From Entoloma clypeatum (lineage: Eukaryota > Basidiomycota > Agaricomycetes > Agaricales > Entolomataceae), in contig OY751492.1 in assembly GCA_963565915.1 (NCBI GenBank), positions 1,240,001-1,304,000 on the forward strand: a stretch of DNA of 64,000 bases. Direction: 5' to 3'. Each line of letters starts with the position of its first letter. The first letter of the stretch is position 1. Below the pieces are notes generated by a model. It was not told the DNA's origin. It worked only from the letters and a program-made list of their open reading frames with translations, and ran no database searches. A program made the translations under genes and the position numbers. Shown here piece after piece: positions 10,869-21,999 of this stretch.

Positions 10869-12590
10869 GTTGGACATTACACAAACTTCCTTACTTCTCA
10901 AAGTTGGCCCCCAAGATACCAACTGGCTTTGAAATGCCTCAAGCTCAACTTCTAATGTGCAGATTATGGAGAGCGCATCTTGATAATGATTAAACAAAAA
11001 GTTGCCTGTCAAAAAAATCATATTGAAATCATGAATGAATGTAAAGGGACTTACCAAGTGCGGTGTATTTATCTTGATCCCAAAAAGCGAAGTGTCTCTC
11101 AAGAGATTGATGCCAATGAAATCACGTAGCATGGCAAGTGAGATGAGCCTGATCATTGGATGATGAAAAAATATGTTCGCAACCTTCTTCCTCTGAATGC
11201 CCCATTCTCAGGATGTGGAGAGGGTGCCAGGTGAGTTGACATTGGTGATTATGAGCGTGGCCATGGAATGAGCCCACCATCATGCCCAGATTGAGCTCCT
11301 TCACATGTGGACCAAGTGAGCTGTTGCACAGAATAGTATCAAATGCACAACCAGTATCATATGCAAGCCCTATGTCAGACCCGTAAACCGACATCAAATG
11401 ATTGACCATCACCAGTGGATATTTTGCCCTACCAGGTTTTTAGTTTCAGGGTCTCAAGAGGATGAGAAGACCAAAATCAACCCTACCGTTCTCCTGTCTT
11501 GATCATGTCAGCCACCAGTAAAGCGAATCGATGCCGACGACAGGCCAGAAAGATCCCAGTCTCTTCAAACAGTGCAAACATCTTCTTCCTCTGCTTGGGA
11601 CCGGCATTCCTCCATCTGTCGACACATTTTGACAGCCCATTGGTTGATGACGGTTCATCCTCCCAATTGTTGTCATATTCTGCATTACTACCCTTTGACT
11701 TCTTCTCATGGATGTCATCAGTAAGGGTTCAAATGATATATGAATCGGACTTACAGTCTGTACCTTGTCCTTGAAGCGGTCTACATCAGCAGGGCTGATC
11801 CAACGATCAGAAAATATGGTTCAGGTATCCAGACGAACATTGACATTCCTGATTGCATCCCCGAAGGGAGTTGTTCCCGTCCATCAAGATGAACAAGGAG
11901 AAGCGTAAGTCGGGTTCATTCTCCAATTTATAAAAACATGGTGGGCAGACATTTCGGAGGTGCCAATCAGGAGTATCTTGATGCAGGGCGTGCTTGACCT
12001 CGCGATCGACTTCATGTAAGATCCATAAAAATGCGTTGTAGGTGACAGAAAACTGCGTCGCAAGATAGGCCCTGTATGGTATCTGAAGATGATTAAGCTA
12101 GTTCAAGTTGTGGGCAAAATTTGATGCGTACATTGTGAAGGTGGCACAAGGTCTTGCACTGAGCCTCAATCGAGAAGTGAGGACATGTCCTGTGAGTTTG
12201 ACGGTAGCACTCCAACGTTCAAAGTGAGATTGCGAGAGCTGGCTGAAGTGCTGACATTCCAATATAGCCATGACGAACCAGGGTCTCATTGGGGGACGTC
12301 TCATGAGCAGCCATCCCCGCGATCACATAGCTTGTAGTCAAGATATGCTTGAGTTAGTTTCGGCATCTGGTCCTTCCAATCTCTCGTCTGGTTCTCGACA
12401 TGGTCGCGGCGAGTTCGGTGATCCACCCTATGACTGGTATGCTGATGAGACAACGGTATTGAAACCTTGGCTATGCCTTGTGCCAGATCATCAAATACCT
12501 CATGCTCCCCCCTCATGACTGGTAGCAACCCCTTCGTCTCCCGGTGGGGGACCCAATTTGGGTTCCATAAAACTTGATGTGTCACCCAAG
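10869..12590 (-). pseudogene. KDZ (Kyakuja-Dileera-Zisupton) transposase remnant
   Basis: Read right to left, fragments in family order appear: an ENQTRDWKDQMPKLTQAYLDY segment (about 12400), a CPPCFYKLENEPDLRFS region followed by LDGNNS (about 11940-11880), a CVDRWRNAGPKQRKKMFALF / ETGIFLA / RHRFALLVADMIKTG block (11700-11500), then DIGLAYDTGCAF, the hallmark GSFHGHAHNHQCQL, and GHSEEEGCEHIFSSSN (11380-11160). A 49-nt intron with GTAAGT...ACAG fits at 11006-11054. Exons are split by stops and shifts, so it is inactive. KDZ transposases are DDE enzymes common in mushroom genomes; this identity rests on motif memory, not on a search. Confidence 0.8.
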
Positions 12591-12599
12591 TCTATATCC

Positions 12600-13005
12600 A
12601 TTGCAGCTACATTATTGCGATCATCTTGAGAGAGCTCTAGAAGTGGTGTAAGCTTTTGGGCAAGTAAAACATGAAATCGAGATGCAACCTTGTATTGTCA
12701 CAAGTCACTTGGCATCATTTGCAGCCCACCTCTCCCCTTGCTTTCCAGAGGTGAAAGAACAATTTTGACTCAAAATCGTTCTTTCTCTCCAGGACCAATG
12801 ACTTTTGTATGCAGTGATACTGGTAATAATTAACACCAGGAAGATAGGTCAACAAGGGCTGGACAAAACAGGTCAGGGCTTCGGTCATTAACAGACAAAT
12901 CAGATACACATCTGGATTGTGATCAGGTGCCTGTAAGATTTTTGGGACATCAGCCGACCAGCGGTCAACTCTGAAAGCCTTGTTCTATAAATAGAACTCG
13001 GAATA
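12600..13005. other. Unassigned sequence upstream of the KDZ remnant
   Basis: No convincing reading frame; probably the decayed 5' part of the KDZ element. Confidence 0.3.
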
Positions 13006-13382
13006 CTGTAGTATTACGACCATAGATTCATGCCATGTTACGTGTTATGCAATAGGTTCACCAGGATGGGGTTCACAAGCCTGCGTCACACGTTACGGTC
13101 AGAAATTCATTCATTTTTAACAGATAATCTTCTCAATTTGTGCTCCTGAAGGCTTTAAAAATTCCACCCTGTCACCGTTCAAACAAAAAATGGCATTCAG
13201 ACTCAGGGAAACACCGAATCCCAATCACTAGAGCCTCTGGCATTTGGTAGCCAGAAAAAATAAATAATATGTTACTTTTGGAACATATTCATGGAGGTAT
13301 GTTATGCGTTACAAGGGTCATATAGGTTCAGTTCACGATCCCGTGTTACGCATTATATGAACCTATGGTTGTAATACTACAG
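13006..13382. mobile_element. TA-flanked MITE, 377 bp
   Basis: The ends are inverted: CTGTAGTATTACGACCATAG at the left and, reversed, CTGTAGTATTACAACCATAG at the right. Both are flanked by TA (13004-13005 and 13383-13384). No coding capacity. TA duplication and short TIRs point to a Tc1/mariner-mobilised non-autonomous element, with TIRs unrelated to those of the mariner at 19077. Confidence 0.8.
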
Positions 13383-13543
13383 TACCCTCTTCAGATGGCC
13401 TGGTTTTCTGAACAATGTCAAAGTCAGTGTGTTTTCTTTGCCTCAGGTCTCAGGTTGTATGATGGGGCATGTGATTGAATTGATGTAAGTTCAGGTATTG
13501 AACATGTACACAACAGTGAACACCTAGGCAAGCGCTGAGCTTG

Positions 13544-14500
13544 CTAGTCCAGACTGGCATCATGACCAACATTCATTGCCTTCTGACTTCCCTCTGTGAC
13601 ATACCTGATCTTCCGCTTAATTGTGTGCATCCTCTTCCCTCCATTCACTGGCTTGTGTGTCAAGAAAGGTTCGGTCATCTGCGAAATCATCAGCCCCGGT
13701 GCAGATTTGTCATGGGAACCTTTTTTACCAGATTGCCTTGTCCAAAAGGGTGACGGAGCGCAGGACAGTGAGTAGTTTAACCCTTTCCCCCAGACCTGCC
13801 AAAGGAACAACAATAAATGACACTTCCAACTGCACTATATCACCCCTTCTCACTCCCTGCGGTGGCATTGCCATATGGCTGATTTTTTTGTTAGACAGGT
13901 TTTGAAAATGCTCAAGCCTGCCGGTCACCTGTTTAAAAAAAAGAACCTGATTATCGTGCATGTGAACCTAGTTGTTGCCAGCCATCCTCTGCAACAAGCC
14001 TTTTGGGTCAACACTCTCATCAAACGCAATGGTGTCCGCTCCTCCTGAGTCCTTTTGGGGCGTGAGGTACCGATTCGCTGCACCTATGACCTGCCATTCA
14101 TTGATGTCCAGTGGCTGGATTCTATCGTGCCCAAGGTGTTTGTCAAACAGGCTGTGGAGATTCTTGAGTGCCTCCAATGCTGCGCCAAATGTCGGGGTGC
14201 ATAGTCCATTGATTTGGAGCCCCTGCTTCACATATTTTTGCCTCCTGTTGGAGCGATGTTCTCAGTCTGCTTCGTCACACCACAGAGGAATACCACTTAC
14301 CATCTGTTCAGATCGCTAGATATGGGTCCGGTGAATGGCGGTAAATCAACCTCCTCGACCGCCCCCATAATCTTGAAGACGAACTCCCAGTCAGTCTCAT
14401 GGCCCTTCTCATCAACCTCCATGAGGCACCACATCTTGGGTTTGGTACATTCTGCTACTCGTACCCTATTCTCCCAGCCTAACTCCTGTACCATGCGGTG
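13544..14500 (-). pseudogene. Multi-exon remnant of an unknown transposon-region gene
   Basis: The - strand carries several coding-like blocks: VQELGWENRVRVAECTKP / MWCLMEVDEKGHE (14490-14300), PTFGAALEALKNLHSLFDKH and DINEWQVIGAANRYL (14200-14050), then FDESVDPKGLLQRM (about 14000), HDNQVLFFKQ (about 13950) and RGDIVQLEVSFIVVPL with VLRSVTLLDKAIW (13850-13730). The last block resembles uncharacterised proteins I associate with repeat-rich agaricomycete regions. Frames change between blocks and some junctions look like introns, but a full gene cannot be assembled. Function unknown. Confidence 0.45.
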
Positions 14501-14519
14501 TCAAATCCTGTGATAGATG

Positions 14520-16560
14520 CTAAACTGATGTCTCACCTTACAAAACTCCCCAAGCTTGTGATTAGTGTCAATGTCCATTCTCTCACATGCAAGTTGCTCA
14601 AGTGCATTTCCTGTGATGGTGTGTCATTAATTGGTTTTTTTAAATGAGTGGAGATGGCTCTTACTTGTGTTTGCTTCGTCAAAGGTGGGGTGCATTTTGC
14701 TTTCCATGGTGGGCCAATTCATCATCTTTTGGTTCTTATCTCAAGCACAAGGCTTTCTGTGAGTGCCTGATCAATGCCTTGGACAGGTCATTCAACTGGC
14801 TTTCTAGAAGTGTTGCTGCTGTCATTGCTGCAGACGTGTCCGATTCCTCTCCACTGTTCCGTTCCCATGCTGCGGTATAAAATTATGACCCCTCTTGCCT
14901 GTGAATAGCTGAAAGGTAGCCAGTCCTCACTCAAGCCCCTTGCTTCCAAATGGCTGTTGTCCTGACTCTGCCTTCCTGCTCATGTTGAAATGTCAGCACT
15001 AATACGTTCATTGACAGGCTGTGCTCTCCTGACAGTTCACAAATCCTGCCTGTCATGGGACCTCATTTTTGTACTTCTTGGATTACTCCACACTCTTTTT
15101 TGCTGGATTAGTAGTGCACAGGCCAAATTGATTTATTGCTGTTGACACCCTTTGTCTGCATTTGACACATGTTGCTCCATCTGACTTCTAGACCCTCGCC
15201 TCCAAGGCCATGCGCCACTGTCCTTCCCTGAAAAATATAGTCACCTGTGGGCCTGGGCATTGATATTTTTCCTCATAAGTCAATGTTGCTCATTCATCCC
15301 ACTCAACCAACCTGATTTTTTCCTCCTTCCATTCTGCTCGCCCAACCCACCTCGTACTATCCAACATGCCACCAAAAGGGAAAAAGTTTGTCATTCTTTT
15401 GTGTATTTTTGCCATTGCGTAACTGGCCATGTATGTAGGTCACCAAAAAAAACCATCAGCAGTCCTCCTGCCTCTGCTCTCTCTGAACCTCTCCAGTCTG
15501 TTGCATCCTCGTATCTGCAATGCCTCGAAGCTGACTTTTTTTGTCAGATTGCGGCTATCGCTCCAGGAGTAGGTTCAAAGCTAATATCCTCCATCCTGCA
15601 TCTGAGCATCTTAGAATCGTGGCTATTGCGAAGGCCACTCAATTGGATACTCCTGTCACCCCGAGTCCTCAATCCCCTCCTAATAAATGCAAGGCTGTGT
15701 CCTCTACTCCCACTCCCATGCAAAAATGCAAGGCCCCACCAGCTTTCCAATGCTGAATCTATGTTTGTTGTCTTGCATCTGCTGCTTGGTGGCGACTCAC
15801 CTGTCTTCATAGTGAGATTGTAGAGGTAAAGAAACATGGATTTAAGCCTGCGACTAAAAAGGTGAAGACCATTAAGTCTGTCTTTGGCTTCTTGCTCTCT
15901 CTACTTAGTTTAAACAATTTATTCTGTAGGGAAGAGCCCATCGTTACCAATGTCACTAGCACAATCTTGTCAATGTAACTCCATCTTTCTATCTCTCCAC
16001 CCATCCTCTGACATCGTGCTGCAGGGTATCTGGCACCTCAAGCTCTCCATGAGCATGCCATTGTCGCTTGATACTTCATCTGTCTCACAGTGCTGCATAG
16101 CCGGAAGCGTGTGCCCACAGAGAAGGCAAAGGCCCTTTTGGAGCTGCATGCTGTTGGCGATCAGTCTTCTATTGCATGTTCCTCCCCTAACTGGGATATT
16201 CCTGCCTCCAGCCCTGAAAGCCCCTCTCCGCCTCCCCCAGGCTGGCCGGCTCGTCATTCACATGTCATCGTGTCTGATGATGAGTCTCTCCCCCTGTGTC
16301 CAAGTGCGCTGCCTTGTGATCTGCTTTATGTTTATGCTGATGGCCCCTTCCAGGATAGCACTTCCAAAAGGTTCCCAAATTGGCCTCGAGGACCTTGATG
16401 CCAATGATGGCGAAAAACATGAGTGTGTCATTGTATTTATGTGTCTATCTCTGTTGACCATGGCTTCCAGGGTGGATGACATTGAGGAGACCCGTTCGCT
16501 TGTTCGACCTTCACAAAGAGATGATATGATTGGCTCTGGGTTCTTTATTCCGTGATATCT
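14520..16560. other. Low-complexity coding-like debris, no assignable gene
   Basis: On the + strand a possible start MPPKGKK lies at 15366, followed by Pro/Ser/Lys-rich frames (15541-15756, 16090-16398 with VIVSDDESLP, and a terminal DDMIGSGFF segment before 16555). They change frame and contain stops. This may be one decayed + strand gene of a mobile element; I cannot name it. Confidence 0.3.
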
Positions 16561-16569
16561 TTTGTTTCC

Positions 16570-17279
16570 TCATATTTGACACATTTCAGCAGGTGTGAAG
16601 AGTTTGTGAAGAGCAATGTGATTGCTAAATCTAAGGAATGTAGCTATGGTACATGAGGTTTATATAGTACTGACTATGAGCAGTAGCGAATGAGTCAATA
16701 ACTGCGGAAGGCAGTGCGCATGAGTAAGGCGACTGCAGACTGAGTAATACTACTGCGTGTTACATTCCAATCAATTCCGATGATTTCCGACCAATTCCAA
16801 CACCTCCGACATTTTGACTAATACTTATTATGCATACTTACTGTTATGAATCTTGTTACTACGTACATTACTTACATCCGACCATTTTACTTATGTTAAG
16901 CATCTCTGACAGCCACTCGTTATCCGACTCTGATGAAGCCACACGTCCTCCGACATAGTATTTAAACTTATGTAGAATTGTGTATTAGCTTCAGTTTGAA
17001 TATCAACTTAGATTCGACATCTTACCTCCCGTCCTCTTTCCGACTCTTAACTTGAGTCCGACCTCTGACCCTCCAATCCTCCAATCTTCCGAAATAAGGA
17101 CACCGACGTATTAGCAAGGGTGCAACACACAAGTTGAAGCTAAGTCCTTGCCCCTACGTTGCACGTGCTCCGACCCTCCGACCCTCTGACGCGTCCGACG
17201 TAGCTCCGATGTTTTGTCAATCAGTTCTTAACAGTATATTCAAACTGCCACTCGCTTATCCATATTTCAAATTCCAGTT
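16570..17279 (+). other. Helitron 5' leader rich in TCCGA(C) words
   Basis: The 500 bp before the Rep start contain the word TCCGA(C) more than ten times, unevenly spaced, mostly in one orientation, and the word continues into the first 300 bp of the coding frame. The exact Helitron 5' terminus (TC after A) could not be fixed. Confidence 0.4.
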
Positions 17280-18335
17280 ATGGCAGCCCGCACCACTCAG
17301 AACTCCCATGCAGCAGCAGCAGCAGCAGAAGCTTCAAACCTGCAGGACACCAGGGCGTCATTTCTACATATGTTCCAAGATATTCCCGCAGAAGAATCTG
17401 CACCCAAACCTGACCCCATATCTCCGACACCTCGTCTCCGAACACCTCAGACACAAGGACCTCCGATTCCTGAAGGATCCCGTCAATCCCACAAATCTCC
17501 AACTTCTCCTTTCGATGACAACAATCCTTTCCGTCGCGAGCAAACTCCAAACCTCGCCGAAGCAATTATGCTTATGACGCAGGAGCTCCGACGTAGAGAG
17601 ACTCCGAAGACTCCGAAAAAGAAGTCGAAGGAACCCGACACCCATTTTATAGAAAATATCTGCCAATACAATGCAGCATTTGCATTTACTTCTCTGGGTG
17701 TTAACATTGACCATTCTATTCTTTCTACTGCCAGTGCACCTGCATCATATACTTTTTGTATAAATGGTGAACTTCATCATCAATGTGGTACTCTATTATC
17801 ACAAGAAGGTGAAGTACCAAGATATGCTCAAATATATATAAATGATCCTGCTGTTCAACAACAAATATGCATGGGAAGAAATTCCAATCTAAGATCTGAA
17901 GTTGTGGCTGATCTTCAGGCCATGCTGCTTAATGTTCATCCTTATATTCAACTGTATCAACAAGCTATCCAGAGAATACATGAAGAACCTGCTGAACAAC
18001 AGCAGAATTTTCAGATGGTACTCCAATCTGACTGGGGTGATCAAAGAAGATACAATGATGTAACTGCTCAAGATGAAACAGCTGTCTTGATACCAGGAGA
18101 TGGAACTCAAGAATATTCCAATCACAGAGATATTGTTCTTCATCTAAAAGATGGAGCTCTGCACCGGATCAGTCATCTTCATAAATCTTATGCCTCTCTG
18201 TATTATGTTTTGTTATTTCCCTATGGTGAAAATGGATGGTTTCCTGCTATTCCATCACATCCTGGCCCTGATGGAAAAGTCAGATGTAAATTTGTTAGTG
18301 AAAGATGCTACTATGCACATCATATACATTACTGA
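17280..18335 (+). pseudogene. Helitron Rep-helicase, N-terminal part
   Basis: The 351-residue frame begins with a Pro/Ser/Thr-rich leader (residues 1-110) and then holds the helitron-like N-terminal domain: FCINGELHHQCGTLL, RYAQIYINDP, and near the end HLHKSYASLYYVLLFPYGENGW, matching the pattern in which a Y-x-x-LFPxGExGW box is conserved. The frame stops at 18335 and the next block is in another frame, so the gene is broken. The start at 17280 is the first Met and is preceded by the TCCGA-rich leader. Confidence 0.85.
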
Positions 18336-18492
18336 GAAGTCAATATCAGAGATCTACCTCTATTGTTCTGGGGATCAAAGCTACTTCAGCAGTTTGTTGT
18401 TAATGCTTGGGCTTCTACTCAACAGAACCTATTGAACTGGACTAGACACAATCAGAAAAAAATAAGAGCTGAAGTTTATCAAGCCTTCAGGA

Positions 18493-19076
18493 TTGGTTTG
18501 GGATGACACAAATGCTGAGTTTGACCTTGCTAATCATGGCCAGTGTATCATTCTTCCATCTTCTTTTATTGGAAGTGAACAACATATGCAGCAGCTATTT
18601 CAAGATTCTATGGCAATCTGCCGGGCTTTTAGCAAGCCTGATATCTTCTTGACTATCACTGCTGACCCATCTTGGCCTGAGATTCTGGAAAATCTTCTCA
18701 CAAATCCGAATGGAAGAAAACAAACTGTTTCTGATAGAGCAGATATTGTTGTGCATGTGTTTGAAGAAACAAAGAATGTTTTGTTGAAAAAGGTCATGTC
18801 TTTGGAAAGATTGCTGCTATGGTTCATACAATTGAATTTTAGAAAAGAGGTCTTTCTCATATGCATCTGCTAATCTTTCTTGATGAGAGTTGCGAAATTA
18901 GAAGTGCTGAAGATGTGGATCGTATTGTCTGGGCTGAGATTCCTGACAAGAATGAACATCCAATACTATACAAAATTGTAACAAAGTCTATGGTTCATGG
19001 TCCCTGCAGTGAACAATGCATGATAAATAACAAATGCAGAAAAGACTTTCCAAAGTCTTATCAGCCAACTACACTA
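18493..19076 (+). pseudogene. Helitron Rep domain with HUH motif, broken
   Basis: The frame 18493-18873 encodes ILPSSFIGSEQHMQQLFQD, KPDIFLTITADPSWPEI and DRADIVVHVFE, the region before the Rep active site. The next frame, after a shift, carries KRG-LSHMHLLIFLDES, whose HMH is the metal-binding HUH motif, then CMINNKCRKDFPKSYQPTT. A TAG sits where CAG (Gln) precedes KRG. The tyrosine region is absent because the mariner element interrupts at 19077. Confidence 0.85.
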
Positions 19077-20695
19077 CAGTGCCTCACAAAACTGATTCAA
19101 TGTTTGTTGCTTTTTGAATACCTTCAAGATAACTCTGCAAAGAATACCAATTGAATTAAACCTTTGGTATATAATTGAAAGCCCTACTTCAGGGCTTTCA
19201 GAATATAAAGGAATCATATGATTTAGATCAGAATCCATGGAGATATGATTAAATTAAATCAGCAACTCATTGAATCAGTTTTGTGAGTACCTATGGCAAT
19301 TATCAGAATCAAATGCTTCACTGGTTGTATGGTAACCAGTTGTCATGACTTACTGATGGAACTTGAATAGAACCCTGATGGGTTGTCAAGGAAAGTTGTA
19401 TAAGAAGAATCCAACCTCAACAGCCTCCATAATTAATCATGTGCCCTATCTCCTCTTCCCACAAGGAAAACATTCTTTCTCTGGCCTCCAATGGTCACTC
19501 CACTCATCATATTGCCTCTAACCTGGGTGTCAGCCAACCAAATGTCTCCAGAGTGCTTCAGAATCTTCTTCCTCATTGCAATCTCTCTTCTGGTGGTCGT
19601 CCATCCAAGCTTTCTCCCACCAACACACGAAACATACTTTCACAAATCACCTCAGGGAGAGCCTCCAATGCTGTGCAGGCTATCAAACACATCAACACTG
19701 TCATCTCCAATCCTGTCTCCCCAGAAACTGTGAGAAGAGTTCTCAGAAAACATGAATTCAAGGCTGTAACAAAGAAGAAAAGACCTTTCTTAAAGGCCAT
19801 ACATTGGAAGAGGCGGTTGGCATTTGCTATGAAGCACAGGGAATGGACAGTGGAGGACTGGAAGAGGGTCATTTGGTCAGATGAGAACAAAATCAACAGG
19901 TTTGGGTCAGATGGCAAGGAATGGGTCTGGAAAAAGAAGGGTGAAGGGCTTATTGAAAGAGAGGTTCAGGGCACAGTTAAGTTTGGGGGAGGAAATATTA
20001 TGGTTTGGGGTTGTATGGGTTGGGAAGGTGTGGGGAGACTTGCAGAGGTTGAGGGGAGAATGGATGCTGATCAGTATGTGTCCATTTTGGAGGACAATTT
20101 GCTGCCCAGCATGGAGGAGAGTGGAATCTCTGAAGAGGAGATCATTTTTCAGCAGGACAATGACCCCAAGCACACCTCCAAGAAGGCCAAAAAATGGATG
20201 GACAGCAAGAATATTGCTCTGCTGGATTAGCCTGCACAGTCCCCAGACCTCAATCCTATTGAACACCTCTGGGTTCATATTAAAAGGAAGTTGAATGAAT
20301 ATCCAACACCACCCAAGGGAGTCTGGGAGATTTGGGACAGAGCAGCAGAGGTGTGGAATAATATAGAGCCAGGAGTGTGTCAAAACCTGATAGAAAGTAT
20401 GCCAAGAAGGGTAGAGGCAGTAATCAAAGCTAAGGGGGGTAATACCAAGTACTAAAGTATAAAATACTGTATTTATTGTACATACTCACAAAACTGATTC
20501 AATGAGTCCCTGGAGTAATTTGATCATATATTGATCATTTCTTATGGGAATTACATAATTATTGCGGATTCCGAGAGTCCTGAAGCAGGGCTTTTAACCA
20601 GGTACCAATACCTTCTTCTGATTGGCATTATTTGCAAAGTTATTTTGAAGGTATTCACAAAGTAGCAAACATTGAATCAGTTTTGTGAGGCACTG
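19077..20695 (+). mobile_element. Tc1/mariner transposon, 1,619 bp, inserted in the Helitron
   Basis: The ends are inverted repeats of roughly 75 bp starting CAGTGCCTCACAAAACTG, flanked by TA (19075-19076, 20696-20697). A 20-bp word, CTCACAAAACTGATTCAATG, occurs four times without mismatch: 19083-19102 (+), 19268-19287 (-), 20485-20504 (+) and 20670-20689 (-). The transposase gene lies between the inner pair. Confidence 0.95.
19439..20455 (+). pseudogene. Tc1/mariner transposase (DD34E) with one nonsense codon
   Basis: The 338-codon frame opens MCPISSSHKENIL, with an N-terminal paired-type helix-turn-helix (HSTHHIASNLGVSQPNVSRVL, then GGRPSKLS), and the catalytic core with WSDENKINRFGSDG (first Asp), FQQDNDPKHTSKKAK (second Asp) and SPDLNPIEHLW (Glu). 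The spacing from the second Asp to the Glu is 34. A single TAG at 20228-20230 stands where Trp (TGG) fits, ten residues before the catalytic Glu. Everything else is open through the stop at 20453, so the inactivation is recent or a minority allele. Confidence 0.93.
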
Positions 20696-20863
20696 TACAA
20701 CATACTCAAGCACAATAAGTAGTCAATAATCAAGATTTCACAGACCAGTTGCAGGTTTTGCTCAGACCATGACATAACCCGGTTTAACCAGTGTTAACCG
20801 CTGCAGCGGTCACAAGTGGTTAAGATTATGAGTGGTCAAAATCTGGTTTGGTTAAGGTCACAA

Positions 20864-21063
20864 NNNNNNNNNNNNNNNNNNNNNNNNNNNNNNNNNNNNN
20901 NNNNNNNNNNNNNNNNNNNNNNNNNNNNNNNNNNNNNNNNNNNNNNNNNNNNNNNNNNNNNNNNNNNNNNNNNNNNNNNNNNNNNNNNNNNNNNNNNNNN
21001 NNNNNNNNNNNNNNNNNNNNNNNNNNNNNNNNNNNNNNNNNNNNNNNNNNNNNNNNNNNNNNN
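20864..21063. other. Assembly gap (200 N)
   Basis: Exactly 200 undetermined bases, a common placeholder length, lying directly next to a minisatellite; true length unknown. Confidence 0.97.
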
Positions 21064-21305
21064 CTCCACTTCCGCCCAATGGCCACCACCGCTGCCCAAT
21101 GGCCGCCCCTCATGCCCAATGGCCCCCTCTAATGCCCAATGGCCTCCCTTCATGCCCAACGCTCCCCACTCACGCACAATGGCCCACTCTCGTGTCCAGC
21201 GGCCTTCTCTCACGACCAACGGCCCCTCACTCGCACCTCACAGCCTCGACTCATGTCCAACGGCCCCCCCACTTGCATCCAACAGCATTGTCTCGCGCCC
21301 AACAC
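21064..21305 (+). repeat. Degenerate minisatellite with CCCAATGGCC core
   Basis: About ten units of roughly 20-22 bp with the core GCCCAATGGCC, more exact near the gap and drifting to the right. A more diverged relative is at 24154-24330. Confidence 0.8.
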
Positions 21306-21472
21306 GTGTTTTTAGATTATTAGTGTATTACCATAGTTACGACTGGTCTAGACCAGTTCCCCCTGGTTTGGTCTTGGTCTATCATATTTCTGAGTGATTG
21401 AAAGACCGGTCCGGTCTCGGTCCACCCATTTTTGGGGCAAAAAACCAAACCAAACCAAACCCTCAAACACTA
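21306..21472 (+). repeat. Right end of a hAT-like MITE copy
   Basis: The segment is rich in CCAGT/ACTGG and CCAAAC words and ends CCTCAAACACTA, the same terminus as the copy ending at 23890. The other end is not seen and probably falls in the gap. The Helitron helicase resumes immediately afterwards. Confidence 0.6.
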
Positions 21473-21479
21473 ACTGGCA

Positions 21480-21776
21480 TTGATTCCAAGAATTACTTTG
21501 GAACCATCTGCAGAAACACTTCCTATTCCACTCAGACAAAGACAATTTCCTGTCCATCTTGCATTTGCAATGACAATCAACAAATCCCAAGGCCAGTCAG
21601 TCAAAAATGTAGGACTTGATCTGCGCACACCTGTCTTTTCTCATGGACAACTCTATGTCGCATTTTCACAATGTACTTCCGGTGATCGCATCAAAGTTTT
21701 GCTCCCAGCAGGCAATGAAGATAGAAAAACTGCAAATATTGTATACAGAGATGTTTTCAGTGGTCTAATATTGTGA
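21480..21776 (+). pseudogene. Helitron Pif1-type helicase, C-terminal fragment
   Basis: The 98-residue frame has [19 protein letters not shown] followed by [21 protein letters not shown], the last helicase motifs (V and VI) of Helitron RepHel proteins, where the usual final Arg of LYVALSR is Gln here. It ends at TGA 21774. Only the tail survives; motifs I-IV are missing. Confidence 0.88.
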
Positions 21777-21942
21777 GTACAATTACTATTCTGACAGCCT
21801 ATAATAACCAGACTCTGCCATAGATGAATAATTTACACATAATTCAATAGAATGGTATAAGATACAATAATATTTATGACTTGAACTCCCACCCCCCACC
21901 CCCCCAGAGAGGGGTGCAACTAAATGATAATATATAGTCCCT

Positions 21943-21984
21943 CCATGCCGTATGATGCATCACATTCCATGTCATACGGCATGG
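21943..21984. repeat. 13-bp perfect stem-loop after the Helitron
   Basis: CCATGCCGTATGA at 21943-21955 pairs with TCATACGGCATGG at 21972-21984 around a 16-nt loop. A hairpin near the 3' end is a Helitron feature, but no CTRR terminus directly follows, so the link is unproven. Confidence 0.6.
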
Positions 21985-21999
21985 GTCATATGTACCCTC

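Larger units (their letters stand above)
17280..21776 (+). mobile_element. Degenerate Helitron, interrupted by mariner and other insertions
   Basis: The Helitron coding parts appear in order on the + strand: N-terminal helitron-like domain (17280-18335), Rep HUH region (18493-19076) and the C-terminal end of the Pif1-type helicase (21480-21776). Most of the helicase is missing. A Tc1/mariner element (19077-20695), a hAT-like repeat end (to 21472), a minisatellite and an assembly gap lie between. Helitrons transpose by rolling-circle replication using a joined Rep and helicase protein. Confidence 0.88.

Noticed and set aside
13544..13905. + strand frames opposite the unknown transposon-region gene
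   Set aside because: They mirror the - strand coding-like blocks and lack motifs.
19439..20455. Mariner transposase as an active gene
   Set aside because: The TAG before the catalytic Glu truncates the active site.
20896..21219. Open frames across the N run
   Set aside because: They consist mostly of undetermined residues and minisatellite; artefacts of the gap.
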